Of a stretch of 25,259 nucleotides of DNA, positions 15,503-24,582 are shown piece after piece. The stretch comes from CAZEAN01 sp964510225. Lineage in GTDB: Bacteria; Planctomycetota; Planctomycetia; Isosphaerales; Isosphaeraceae. Location of the stretch: the NCBI GenBank assembly GCA_964510225.1, contig CAZEAN010000085.1:1-25259 (forward strand). The letters run 5' to 3'. The translations under genes and the position numbers were made by a program. Position 1 is the first letter of the stretch. The number at the start of each line of letters is the position of its first letter. The notes below the pieces were generated by a model, which saw only the letters and a program-made list of their open reading frames with translations, was not told the DNA's origin and did no database searches.

Positions 15503-16610
15503 CGATTGAACGTTCTTTGGTCCTAAGCTCGATCCAGGTTGCGGGATCGAGCTCTGCCCTACCGAGAATCGGAATCATCGCGTCGGCGACTGCTTCAGAA
15601 AGCCGACGTGCTCCTGCAGCGTTCAAGTGGCAAGAGTCAATAAAGTAATCGGATGCTAATCCGAGTGGTTGGCTATCAAGAATAGTGAGCTGTTGGTAAT
15701 CTCGTTGTAACGCTCTTAAATTGTCGCGATGCGCTTGATCGAGTGATCCGGCGGCACGGATCGCTTGGGCTCTGGGAACGATTGGTCCGATCAGCCATAC
15801 GACCTTGATCCTATATTTTTCGGCGAGTCTAATCATCTGCTTGAAATAGAGGGCATTGAGCGCAGAGACCCTCCAAGGTTGTTCATAAAGATTCTGTCGG
15901 AGTCTGGGATCGATCCCACCCACGTATGTGGGATTAGGAGGACTCGGATCAGCTCCATCCTCCGCATCCCAGCGTCCCAGAATCGACTGGGCTTTAAGAA
16001 GCTGGGGAAGGAGTGATCTGGAGACGAGGCATTCGTCGGTCCAAAATGATCGCAGATGGAGCCGGTAGCGGATACTCGGACAGAGACGATGGATAACTTG
16101 GCACCCGACCTCGGTTGAGTCCCAGGCGTTCTGGATGAGTTCGACGACTTCTCGGAGTGTCGCGATTTCCGCATAGTGCGGTGCCTGGTCGTAATTGGAT
16201 CCACCCGCCAATGTCATATGACCAACGACGATCGCTTCCGGTCTGGCTCCCCTTTCAATCGCCCGCTGAAGCAGGAAATAGGACAAGGGTGGTGGTCCGG
16301 CGAGAACTCCGAGATTAAACGTGGGACGTTCGAGTCGCTCCTCAAAGACGGAAGGCAATAATCCGACCTTCACCTGACTATCGCCGAGTAGGAGAATCTT
16401 GGATTCCTGAAGGATCCCGTCGCTAGCGACCGCCTCAGCAACGAACTGGCAGTTTAGGCCGACTCGATCCTGCGGGAACCGAGTTCGAATTCCGGACTCA
16501 ACAATCAAAATCGCTGCGATTGCGCCGAAGAGTCCGATCGGTACCGCTGTAAGAGGTCTGATCGTGGACCGATGCGTCTTTAACCGAGTGTTTGGGAGAG
16601 CTCCCGACAT
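15462..16610 (-). CDS. membrane-anchored SGNH/GDSL-like hydrolase family protein
   Basis: 382 residues: a short cytoplasmic tail, one membrane helix (about 20-38) and an extracytoplasmic domain. The nucleophile block ILLLGDSQVKVG (S78) and a C-terminal DSCHLNAAG block (D325, H328) give the SGNH-type Ser-Asp-His set. Similar anchored proteins act on, or help acetylate, exported polysaccharides, but the substrate is not evident. ATG 16610 is chosen over TTG 16655 because GGAG lies 9 bases upstream and the membrane helix then sits at the usual distance. It is downstream of the hybrid kinase gene on the same strand, with a hairpin between them. The end overlaps the DUF1571 gene tail to tail by 41 bp. 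Confidence 0.82.
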   Translation of the reverse strand: MSGALPNTRLKTHRSTIRPLTAVPIGLFGAIAAILIVESGIRTRFPQDRVGLNCQFVAEAVASDGILQESKILLLGDSQVKVGLLPSVFEERLERPTFNLGVLAGPPPLSYFLLQRAIERGARPEAIVVGHMTLAGGSNYDQAPHYAEIATLREVVELIQNAWDSTEVGCQVIHRLCPSIRYRLHLRSFWTDECLVSRSLLPQLLKAQSILGRWDAEDGADPSPPNPTYVGGIDPRLRQNLYEQPWRVSALNALYFKQMIRLAEKYRIKVVWLIGPIVPRAQAIRAAGSLDQAHRDNLRALQRDYQQLTILDSQPLGLASDYFIDSCHLNAAGARRLSEAVADAMIPILGRAELDPATWIELRTKERSIVRDVQRSTTDSRD

Positions 16611-16615
16611 CCTGT

Positions 16616-16631
16616 CGGACTCCTGAGTCCG
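16616..16631 (-). promoter_or_regulatory. inverted repeat covering the SGNH ribosome binding site
   Basis: CGGACTC (16616-16622) and GAGTCCG (16625-16631) form a 7-bp dyad with a 2-base centre. On the transcript the GGAG ribosome binding site of the SGNH gene lies within this dyad. It could fold with a 4-base loop and mask the site, or be a protein-binding palindrome. Confidence 0.35.
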
Positions 16632-16719
16632 CGCGACGCTCCATGTCGAAGTCAACGCAAATCGATCGCTTCGGCGTCTTGATGAAACGGTTTACCGTGC
16701 TCGGACCGTACCCGAATCG

Positions 16720-16746
16720 ACGCCGATGCTCTAGTCGAGTCGGCGT
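16720..16746 (-). terminator. hairpin terminator candidate behind the hybrid kinase gene
   Basis: Perfect 7-bp stem ACGCCGA (16720-16726) with TCGGCGT (16740-16746), extended inside by CTC (16729-16731) with GAG (16737-16739) and a 5-base loop. It begins 10 bases past the kinase stop. No clear T-run, so termination strength is uncertain, but it separates the kinase and SGNH genes. Confidence 0.45.
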
Positions 16747-16756
16747 TCAATACGAT

Positions 16757-19700
16757 CTACGAAATCTCCGATTCGGGGTGAGTCTGCCTCTCCTTCTCAT
16801 TAGTTCTTGAATCAAGAAGTGTCAGGAGATCTTCGAGGTCCACTGGTTTCTCGAGATGGTGATCAAAACCAGCATCTCGGCTCCGTTCGCGATCATGCTG
16901 CTGACCATAGCCGGAGAGTGCGATTAAGGTCCTCGGCGCTGAGTTGGGGTCAGTCTGAAGTCGCTGAGCGACCTCGAATCCATCAAGCTTGGGGAGACCG
17001 ATGTCAAGAAGGACGATATCGGGGAGGTAATGTCGGGCGAGTTCCAGGGCGGCCTCACCATCAGCGGCTGTTCTCACGAGAAAGCCTTGGCTCTCCAGCA
17101 ATCGGGATAAGACGTTGACCATCTCAGTGTTGTCATCGACCAAGAGGATCCGTTGCCCGGATTCCCCGTCTTGAGTTTCTCCCGTGGATTCACTACACGC
17201 TGATTCGGTGGGCTCATTCGGTGTCCGATGCTCAAATTCATGCTTCCCGGAGTCTTCCTGGGGCTGCAGCGGGAGTGTGACCACGAACTCGCTCCCTTGA
17301 CCGGGGCCAGGACTTGAGGCCGTGACTCTCCCTCCATGGTGCTTCACTAGACTATGGACCAGTGTGAGGCCGATTCCGAGTCCTCCCTCAGACCGTGCGA
17401 GGGTGCGGTCCCCCTGCTCAAAGATCTCAAAGACACGTTCCAAGAGTTCGGGAGCCATCCCGATACCGTTATCCCGGACCGAGAAGTGGATTTCCGCCCC
17501 CTCTGACTGAGCTGAGAGTTCGATTCTGCCGCCGTCTGGTGTGTACTTTGCTGCATTCGCAAGTAGGTTCGAGAGAATCTGCTCGAGTCGGAGTCGATCG
17601 GCAATGATGACGGGCAAATCATTCTCGACTTGAATCACTAACTGGTGCTGATGAATTCGGATTGATTCCGCAACCCCGGCGGTTGCACGTTCGACTGCTT
17701 CGATTGGTCGGATTGGTTCAAAACGTAAGCGGACTTTTCCATGTTTGATCCGACCAGCGTCGAGAAGATCGTCAACTAGTTTGGCAACGTTCTGTAGTTG
17801 CTCGTGAATCATCTCGACCAATTCGGAGCGTTCATCCTCGTCGGCACCGAGTTGAAGGTGTTGAGTCGCCAAGGAAGCGGTCGCAAGAGGATTCCTAAGC
17901 TCATGTGCTAACATTGCCAAGAATTCGTCTTTCCGTTTGGCCTCTTCTCGGAGAACCAGTTCAGCTCGCTTCCGATCAGTGATGTCAAGGATTGCTCCCG
18001 TGAGGAGGGCCGACCCGCGTTCAGGATCACTCGCTTCGGGACGGCGGCGCCCCCGGACCGCGATCCAACGAGTGGTGCCGTCAGTACCGATCATCCGATG
18101 TTCAAACGAGTAGGTGTTCGGAGCCGATTGATCCAAGACAGCGCGGATTTTCTTGCTGACCAGATCACGGTCGTCGGGATGTACTGCATCGAGCATCTGG
18201 TCGATCGAAGCTTCCGCCGGGACTCCGTAAACATTTCGGCAATAATCGTCAAAACAGATCAGGCTGCTGAAACCCTGTGAGAGATCGCAATACCAGGTTC
18301 CAAGTTGACCTCCTTCAAGCGCTATCTGAAGAAGCTCTTTGTGCCGGATGAGGGAATCGGATGTCTCCTTGAAGAGCGTAATATCGGCGAGGGCTCCCGT
18401 CATGACTCGTTGACCACTCTCCTCGGTGACGACTAAGCCTTGGTCTCGGGCCCAGAGGATGGTGCCATCGTCTCGGAGTAGCCGATACTGCTCTTGATAG
18501 GGCGCCGATCTATCGATGGCTTGGGTGATCGACTGAAAAACGCGATCATGATCTTCAGGGTGAACTCTATTAAGAAACCCTTCGAGTTGGTGAGTTGTAT
18601 CTGTGTCTTCCAGCCCCATCAGTCGGTTCAGATTCTCGTGACGGGTTGCCTGGTTCGTGTTGAGATCGATCCGCCAGGTCCCGATTTCAGCGGCTGAAAG
18701 TGCCACGAGGAGCCTCTTGCTGCTTACCTCTGCTTCGTGCTCAGCTCGATATCGCCTGACTGCTCCTTCGATGACGCTTGAAACCGCTGAGAGAAAGTGG
18801 GCTTCGTCACTATCGAAGAGTCGATAGCTCCGAGTCGAAGCGCCAATGACCCCTCGTGGCCCCTCAGTACTCTGGATCGCGACACAGATGGCACTGACGG
18901 CTTGTTGGCTCCGACTTGGGCATCGTTGGGGAAACCGGTTGTCGCGCTCAAAGTCCTCGACGATCACAGGAAACTGGCTCTGGAATGCACATCCTGAGAG
19001 TGTGCTGAGATCCAACGGGACTTCGGTGAATTGATGGGAGTAAGGAGTCGTTTCAATGGATGAAGTTAGCTCCAGTCGGTCTCCGGCTTCAGATAACTCC
19101 ATCACAAAGCAGGAATCGACGTCGAGTACTTGAGCGACCATCCTCACACTCAGCTCGATCAGGTTTACTGGATCCGATTGAGCCAAGGCCTGTTGACTTA
19201 ACTGGGCGACAACGCCTCGACGTTGCTCTTCTTTGCGAGAACGCTCCGTTGCCTCACGGAGTTCGGTGACGTCGTTGAATGTGATGACGACACCATCGAC
19301 TCGGTGATTCTCGGTCTGGTACGGGAGGACCGTTCGGACCAACCAACGCCCTCTCGAATCCTGAAGCTCGTGACGAATCGGGGTTGACTGATTGATTACG
19401 GATTGCAGCTCGTTCTCAAGGCCGTCACCGAGCATGGGATGACTGATCTCCCGGATCCGTGAGCCGAGATCTTCACCGCTGAGTCCAAGCAATTGCTCAG
19501 CCGCTGGCGTAATGCGTTGAATCTGGAGCGTCTTATCAAGAAAGACGGTGGCCAGATTGGTGCTGGAGATGAGGTTTGAGAGGTCGTCGTGAGCCGTCCG
19601 GACCTGGTCCATCTTTTCGCGGAGCTGTGCATTGACAGTGATCAGCTCCTCATTTAAGGACCGGAGTTCTTCGGATGTCGACTCAAGCTCTTCGTTCGTC

Positions 19701-21769
19701 GCCTGTAGCTCTTCATTCGTAGTCAGGGCGATCTCATGAGAATCCTTGATCTCTTGATTACTAATCTCAAGCTCTTCCACCGTGTGCTGGAGATCGGTCC
19801 GGACGGCATCGAGCTCACGTTCTAATTCATGGATCATCCGATCGCTGATTGTTTCCTTAGGGGATGACTCGTCAGTGTCGTCTAGTTGCGCTGATATGAA
19901 CGAGACCATCGCGTAGCTGGTTGTCTGATCGTCATCACCGAGCGGCCGAATGGTCACACGGGTCCTGGTCTCTCTTCCCTCGATTGCAGGACACTCCACT
20001 TCGATCTCTCGCTGCTCACGACGACCTTTGAAGAGAGCCGATTGGATTCGAATGCGGAGGTGCGGCAGAAGCATTTCGAAAAGATCTAATCGGACATGAC
20101 CTTGAGGTAGCTGGAGGTATTCGGAGAGGTCACCGTGGAAGTAAATTGCCTGATCATTCCCATCAATGACAACCGATGGGGGGACCCATCGTGTGAGGAG
20201 CTGACCTTGGATGAACTGGTGCGATGTTTTTGCGGTAGCGAGCGTTCGCTGCCTCGGTAATCGAGACAGAGGATAGGGCCGGATCGTGTTTACGAATGAT
20301 TGCTTGACGCTCGAAGTCCCCTCACGACGTCGAAAAATCCGCCACTTTGTCGAGAGGGGCTCAAACCACTCATCAACGACACCGAGGGACTCCGCGCTAC
20401 CGAGAAAGAGGATTCCGCCAGGTTGTAGTGCAAAGTGAAACATTCGGAGCACACGTTCTTGTGCTTCGGGGCGAAAGTAGATGAGCGCGTTTCGACAACT
20501 GATCAAGTGAAGCTTGGGGAACGGAGGGTCGGAACAAACGTTGTGGATTGCGAATGAAATGAGGTCTCGTAAAGGAGAACGGACTACGTATGCTGAATTA
20601 TCGATTGGTGAGAAGTAATCTTGCAGCAAACTCGGAGGAATTTGTTTGACAATATTGGCGTCGTAATTCCCTTTTCTTGCGACTTGGATCGCTTCTTCGT
20701 CGACGTCGGTTGCAAAAATCTGAAGCCGATGATGGCGGTCAATGGCCCGACAAGCTTCGGAGAGAATCATCGCAATCGAATAGGCTTCTTCACCGGTAGC
20801 GCAGGCTGGGATCCACGATCGGATCGATTCTCCAGAAGGCAGCTCGGAGACAAGATCATCAAGAATTCTTCCACGGAGCAGTTCGAACGCTTCTTGGTCG
20901 CGGAAGAATTCGGTGACCCCAATCAAGAGATCCTGGATGAGCTGCCGACGTTCCTCAGGATCCCTCTTGAGCAACCCGATATATTCTTCCGGGGTTGTCA
21001 TCGCAGCTAATCCCATCCGTCGCGAGAGCCGCCGCATAATGGTTCCCGGCTTGTATTGGTCAAGCTGGAAACCTTCTTCATCACGCATCAGTTCTTCGAG
21101 ACGTTGGGACAATCGAAGCGCGGCTTCCTCGGTCGATATCGACCGATCGGTCCCGACCAACGGGTGCCTAACAAATTGGGTTAAGGCTTCGGGGATTTCT
21201 TCAATCTCAAGTGTGAGGTCGACCGCACCGGCGTCGATCGCACTCTGTGGCATTTGTGAATGGGCAGCCGTCGACGGCTCCTGGGCAATCGCAAGCCCTC
21301 CGGCATCACGGATTGCTAAGAGCCCTGTGGTGCCGTCGTTCCCGGTCCCCGAAAGGACAATCCCGATCGGGAGGCACCATTTGTTCCGGGCGATCGATCG
21401 AAAGAGCTGATCGACTGTTGTCCGACGCCCCCGGAGCTCTCGGAGCATCGTGAGTCGGAGTTCACCGTCAAGCACTTCCAGAAATGCGTTCGGAGGAATG
21501 ACATAGACGTGATTTGAGAGAATCCTCATTTTGTCGGATGCCTCGGCGACCGGCATCCGCGTGTGCTGGCCCAAGAGTTCGGCCATTAAGCTCTTCTGTG
21601 TCGGGTGTAGGTGTGGTGCGAGGACGAACGACATCCCGGTGTCCGGCGGAATCGCTTGGAGAAACTTCCGGAATGCTTCGAGTCCACCGGCAGACGCGCC
21701 GAGGCCAACAACTACAGGACGCTCTGCCGAATCGGACTCCAAAGGTGAGATGCCGTTGCTCCCGGTCAT
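16757..21769 (-). CDS. CheB-CheR-PAS-GAF-PAS-PAS hybrid histidine kinase with receiver domain
   Basis: 1670 residues, no membrane helix, so cytoplasmic. In order: CheB methylesterase (17-200; S26 in GASAGG, H53, D145 in GTGNDGT), CheR methyltransferase (215-480; PACATGEEAYS for SAM, ISCRNALIYF), a degenerate PAS (about 525-625), coiled coil rich in TNEELQATNEELES (643-725), PAS (730-838), GAF (860-1020), two PAS (1035-1145, 1160-1275), kinase core (H1289 in AHELRNP, N1405, DNGIGM, GGLGIGLTL) and receiver (1540-1660; D1589, K1641). All catalytic residues are present. Such fusions sense intracellular cues and act through a coiled coil whose Glu/Gln sites may be methylated; the signal is unknown. 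No chemoreceptor, CheA or CheW gene is nearby. ATG 21769 has GGAGG 7 bases upstream. Confidence 0.95.
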   Translation of the reverse strand: MTGSNGISPLESDSAERPVVVGLGASAGGLEAFRKFLQAIPPDTGMSFVLAPHLHPTQKSLMAELLGQHTRMPVAEASDKMRILSNHVYVIPPNAFLEVLDGELRLTMLRELRGRRTTVDQLFRSIARNKWCLPIGIVLSGTGNDGTTGLLAIRDAGGLAIAQEPSTAAHSQMPQSAIDAGAVDLTLEIEEIPEALTQFVRHPLVGTDRSISTEEAALRLSQRLEELMRDEEGFQLDQYKPGTIMRRLSRRMGLAAMTTPEEYIGLLKRDPEERRQLIQDLLIGVTEFFRDQEAFELLRGRILDDLVSELPSGESIRSWIPACATGEEAYSIAMILSEACRAIDRHHRLQIFATDVDEEAIQVARKGNYDANIVKQIPPSLLQDYFSPIDNSAYVVRSPLRDLISFAIHNVCSDPPFPKLHLISCRNALIYFRPEAQERVLRMFHFALQPGGILFLGSAESLGVVDEWFEPLSTKWRIFRRREGTSSVKQSFVNTIRPYPLSRLPRQRTLATAKTSHQFIQGQLLTRWVPPSVVIDGNDQAIYFHGDLSEYLQLPQGHVRLDLFEMLLPHLRIRIQSALFKGRREQREIEVECPAIEGRETRTRVTIRPLGDDDQTTSYAMVSFISAQLDDTDESSPKETISDRMIHELERELDAVRTDLQHTVEELEISNQEIKDSHEIALTTNEELQATNEELESTSEELRSLNEELITVNAQLREKMDQVRTAHDDLSNLISSTNLATVFLDKTLQIQRITPAAEQLLGLSGEDLGSRIREISHPMLGDGLENELQSVINQSTPIRHELQDSRGRWLVRTVLPYQTENHRVDGVVITFNDVTELREATERSRKEEQRRGVVAQLSQQALAQSDPVNLIELSVRMVAQVLDVDSCFVMELSEAGDRLELTSSIETTPYSHQFTEVPLDLSTLSGCAFQSQFPVIVEDFERDNRFPQRCPSRSQQAVSAICVAIQSTEGPRGVIGASTRSYRLFDSDEAHFLSAVSSVIEGAVRRYRAEHEAEVSSKRLLVALSAAEIGTWRIDLNTNQATRHENLNRLMGLEDTDTTHQLEGFLNRVHPEDHDRVFQSITQAIDRSAPYQEQYRLLRDDGTILWARDQGLVVTEESGQRVMTGALADITLFKETSDSLIRHKELLQIALEGGQLGTWYCDLSQGFSSLICFDDYCRNVYGVPAEASIDQMLDAVHPDDRDLVSKKIRAVLDQSAPNTYSFEHRMIGTDGTTRWIAVRGRRRPEASDPERGSALLTGAILDITDRKRAELVLREEAKRKDEFLAMLAHELRNPLATASLATQHLQLGADEDERSELVEMIHEQLQNVAKLVDDLLDAGRIKHGKVRLRFEPIRPIEAVERATAGVAESIRIHQHQLVIQVENDLPVIIADRLRLEQILSNLLANAAKYTPDGGRIELSAQSEGAEIHFSVRDNGIGMAPELLERVFEIFEQGDRTLARSEGGLGIGLTLVHSLVKHHGGRVTASSPGPGQGSEFVVTLPLQPQEDSGKHEFEHRTPNEPTESACSESTGETQDGESGQRILLVDDNTEMVNVLSRLLESQGFLVRTAADGEAALELARHYLPDIVLLDIGLPKLDGFEVAQRLQTDPNSAPRTLIALSGYGQQHDRERSRDAGFDHHLEKPVDLEDLLTLLDSRTNEKERQTHPESEIS

Positions 21770-21805
21770 CGAACGTCCTCCAGGCTCAACGTCTCCGATA
21801 CTCTA

Positions 21806-21830
21806 GGGCTGATCACGCCATTGATCGCCC
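21806..21830 (-). promoter_or_regulatory. hairpin upstream of the hybrid kinase gene
   Basis: GGGCTGATCA (21806-21815) pairs with TGATCGCCC (21822-21830) with one bulged base and a 6-base loop, 37 bases before the kinase ATG. It lies in the 184-base gap behind the photolyase gene. It could be the photolyase terminator or a leader element; no T-run is seen. Confidence 0.35.
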
Positions 21831-21953
21831 TATCTTACCTTGTTTTACTCATTAAGCAGCGTGGCATTCTAAAAAAGCAAAACATGGCGGCAGGTTGTTG
21901 CCTAGTTTAGCTGTCGAATTGGATCGGACAAGACGAACTCCTGCTGAGGCTTA

Positions 21954-23201
21954 TCAAAACAAGTTGCCGTGCCCTAAACCTAGCATTGCAATCGTTTTCG
22001 GAAGTTTCTCCTTAAACGGAAAATAGCCCCGAGTTGCATGAGGCCAATGTGCCTCATCCCAGGCGCGACGGATAGGGACTATTCGGATTCCAGCGGCTTC
22101 GAGTGTCGGCCGGAGTCGATCCAACTGATCCCGGGCGGGACCAACTGGTGCATAAGGAGTGACAATCTCCGCAAGACCTTGAGCACGCGCCCACTCGATG
22201 AGTTCAACGGCAGGATCAGTGCTGCTTAGTGGATCAACCGCTACCCCAAAGTGAGAAGCCGATCGTTCGGAAGCATCTGCAATCGCTCCGTCAGTAAAGT
22301 CCAACGGGAGTCGGCCGACGGGAAGGGGTGAGCGCTCCCGAGTGCAATTAAACGTCCGGGCCGCTTTTACCTGATCCGGCTCGATTTTGAGCGATTCGGG
22401 ATGAAGGTCGTCTTCGGTCAGCAAGAGTCCGCAGGGGTTGCCTGACGGCTTCTCAACCCGGGGGATCGAGGATGCCTTCGGAATCGGTCGACCTTTAATC
22501 GCCTCAACGTCGGTTGCGAGTTCACCCGAACCCGGTCTGAATCGCCCGCTTGTATAAGTCGCAATGTTGTCCGGTGATGCTTTGTAGGTCTTTCCAATCG
22601 TCTGGAGTCCCGCGACCCAACGCCAGGAAAGCGTATTCGAGGCTGGATCGCCGTCGATCAGATAGCGGATGAAGAAATCTGCGCCGAGCTGCCAAGGGAG
22701 GCCTAAGGTGAAGATCCAGATACTCGCGAACCACATCCGGGTATGATTGTGTAAATATCCGTATTCGATCAGTTCGTTGCTCCACGCATCAAAACACGTA
22801 ATCCCTGTTTTTCCCGAAGTTGCCTCCTCGACTCGGAGACGAAGACTGGAATCAACTTGAAGCTGATTCAAGAATTCACGGACGTCTTGATCATAGTTCC
22901 GCCAGATACTTGGCCTCATTTCAAGCCAACCCTTCCAGTAGGTCCGCCAGCAGACCTCCTGGATGAACTTTTCCGATGCTTTGAGGCTATATCGATCAAG
23001 GGTCTCTGCTACGATCTCTTCTTCAAGGATCAATCGATGTCGGACAAATGGAGAGAGCGCCGAGACGTTGGAGCGATCATCGGGACCGTAATCGAAGTTT
23101 CGGGTCCTTGTGTAATCACGTCCGGCGCGTGGGAGGAAATCTTCTAGCCTTCGCTGAGCTTCAGACCGGGTCGGAATCCAGTAGGAAGTATCTGCGTGCA
23201 T
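21954..23201 (-). CDS. photolyase-like FAD-binding protein with C-terminal alpha/beta domain
   Basis: 415 residues. Residues about 1-230 are the helical FAD-binding half of the photolyase/cryptochrome family: NVSALSPFVRHRLI, KFIQEVCWRTYWKGW, IEYGYLHNHTRMWFAS and GDPASNTLSWRWVAGLQTIG. The normal N-terminal antenna domain is missing; instead residues about 255-415 (VELIEWARAQGLAEIVTPYA, AGIRIVPIRRAWD) look like the second half of that alpha/beta domain placed at the other end. Databases usually label relatives FAD-binding or deoxyribodipyrimidine photolyase-like. Light-driven DNA repair is plausible, but antenna binding and substrate are unknown. ATG 23201 has GAG 6 bases upstream. It lies upstream of the hybrid kinase on the same strand, 184 bp away, and is divergent from the zinc-ribbon membrane gene. 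Confidence 0.85.
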   Translation of the reverse strand: MHADTSYWIPTRSEAQRRLEDFLPRAGRDYTRTRNFDYGPDDRSNVSALSPFVRHRLILEEEIVAETLDRYSLKASEKFIQEVCWRTYWKGWLEMRPSIWRNYDQDVREFLNQLQVDSSLRLRVEEATSGKTGITCFDAWSNELIEYGYLHNHTRMWFASIWIFTLGLPWQLGADFFIRYLIDGDPASNTLSWRWVAGLQTIGKTYKASPDNIATYTSGRFRPGSGELATDVEAIKGRPIPKASSIPRVEKPSGNPCGLLLTEDDLHPESLKIEPDQVKAARTFNCTRERSPLPVGRLPLDFTDGAIADASERSASHFGVAVDPLSSTDPAVELIEWARAQGLAEIVTPYAPVGPARDQLDRLRPTLEAAGIRIVPIRRAWDEAHWPHATRGYFPFKEKLPKTIAMLGLGHGNLF

Positions 23202-23289
23202 CGGGAACTCGATATTTCAAGGAAAGGGCGGTTCGATGGCCACCTGAACTTGTAGGCTGATTAAGAGGATCCGGCCATCGGACTCTTGC

Positions 23290-23347
23290 GGTCGGGGCGT
23301 TGAGGGGCGATATTCAGTGTCGAGGGGTCCGACGCCCCGACCCCCTC
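23290..23347 (+). promoter_or_regulatory. overlapping GC-rich inverted repeats in the leader of the zinc-ribbon membrane gene
   Basis: An 11-bp perfect inverted repeat GGTCGGGGCGT (23290-23300) with ACGCCCCGACC (23332-23342) spans 31 bases. A second pairing, GAGGGGTC (23322-23329) with GACCCCCTC (23339-23347, one bulge), uses part of the same 3' arm, so the two folds exclude each other. The element ends 27 bases before the start codon. Confidence 0.45.
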
Positions 23348-23374
23348 TCTTTGTCGGCCCGACCGAGCGGAACG

Positions 23375-24514
23375 ATGTTTGTTTATATCAAGTGCCGCTG
23401 TGGCCGGTCACTCCGTGCCCAGCGTAGTCCTGAACCGTCCACCATTACTTGTTGGTCTTGCGGTCGTCCCGTCAAAGTCCCCGCGTTTAGGGAGACTGGC
23501 GGGCCGAGACCGATCAGCCGACTCCGTCAGCTTTTTGCGCTCGGGTACGGCGAGACATTTGCTGCCGCTGCCTTAATGGCACTCGCTACGGTCCCGATTT
23601 TAATGGTTCCGCGGTTTGGAATGATTGCGGCTCTCACAATCCTGACAGTCTGGACAACCTTCTATCTGCGGAGAATCGAACGATCAGGTACGCAGCCGAC
23701 TCCTAATGCCGAACCTGAGCCCGCTACCATTATCCCTTGGCCGACTCGGATCGCTGCGTTCACGGGACGCTTCGTTTTGGCGTTGATCTTTACCATTGGG
23801 TTTACGATCCCCTTCGCGCTCGCGGACGAAACCGCTCAACGTGAGCCAACGACGCCTTTATTGCGATCGTATGTGGTTCCCATCGGTGCTTTCGTTCTTT
23901 GGCTCCTGCTCCCTTTTCTCGCGTTTCTGATCGTTGCACGACGAGGCAACGAGCGACTCGGGGTCTGGTCCGCGCTGGGCTCTGCTTGGAAACGGAAAGG
24001 GATCCTCTTGACTACACTCTTTCTCTTCCCATTTGTGTTTATCGCGTTGGAAGCAGTACTCGTGGGCATCTTTTACGCCACCGAGCTCCTGGTCGTTTTT
24101 GTGTATGACCTCTTTCCGGTTCCCGAGCCGCTGGCGATTACCGAACTCGGTTCTGTCGTCAAAATGCCCGAAGAACAACGGGGGGTTGTGCTCAAGATGA
24201 ACATGGCACTTGAGACTTACCTCCAAGGTCTGAAGGAAGGAGCAACGCTTCTCGCTTCGATTCCGATGTCGTTGTTCCGAGGGCTCGAACCCCGCCTAAG
24301 GCTCGCTCTCATCCTTGGTTCCCCAACGAACGAAGCATACTTGATTACTCGAATCGGCATTAGTTATGCAGGACTGGCGTTTTCGTTTTTTATTCTGGCC
24401 ATCCAAGCGCGATTACTTGGAAGAATTGCCTGGCCTATTGATCAACAAGAGAAGCTTAAGCAGAAGTTAGAGGGTGAGACCGTACCTACTACGGAACCAT
24501 CGCCGGTTGCTTGA
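23375..24514 (+). CDS. zinc-ribbon multi-pass membrane protein of unknown function
   Basis: 379 residues from ATG 23375. A small zinc ribbon at the N-terminus (CRCG near residues 7-10, CWSCG near 26-30) is followed by about six hydrophobic helices: two near 70-105, then around 135, 175, 220 and 330. A helical, more polar stretch of about 80 residues lies between the last two helices. I do not recognise a family; zinc-ribbon plus membrane proteins of this sort are frequent hypotheticals in planctomycetes. The frame is open to ATG 23300, but that start would begin inside a strong inverted repeat and add 25 residues before the ribbon. Convergent with the PilB/GspE gene, with a hairpin in the gap. 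Confidence 0.78.
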   Translation: MFVYIKCRCGRSLRAQRSPEPSTITCWSCGRPVKVPAFRETGGPRPISRLRQLFALGYGETFAAAALMALATVPILMVPRFGMIAALTILTVWTTFYLRRIERSGTQPTPNAEPEPATIIPWPTRIAAFTGRFVLALIFTIGFTIPFALADETAQREPTTPLLRSYVVPIGAFVLWLLLPFLAFLIVARRGNERLGVWSALGSAWKRKGILLTTLFLFPFVFIALEAVLVGIFYATELLVVFVYDLFPVPEPLAITELGSVVKMPEEQRGVVLKMNMALETYLQGLKEGATLLASIPMSLFRGLEPRLRLALILGSPTNEAYLITRIGISYAGLAFSFFILAIQARLLGRIAWPIDQQEKLKQKLEGETVPTTEPSPVA

Positions 24515-24582
24515 TCAGAAGCCCGACTCCATCGAGTTGTTCTGTCATGTTCGTCGATGTCCGGCGATCCGAAGCAATCCAC

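Noticed and set aside
16720..16746. Possible tRNA or structured RNA in the kinase-SGNH gap
   Set aside because: Only one hairpin is present; no cloverleaf, anticodon arm or T-loop sequence.
20913..21410. 165-codon plus-strand frame opposite the CheB/CheR part
   Set aside because: Antisense shadow rich in Ser/Arg/Pro; the kinase frame has all family motifs there.
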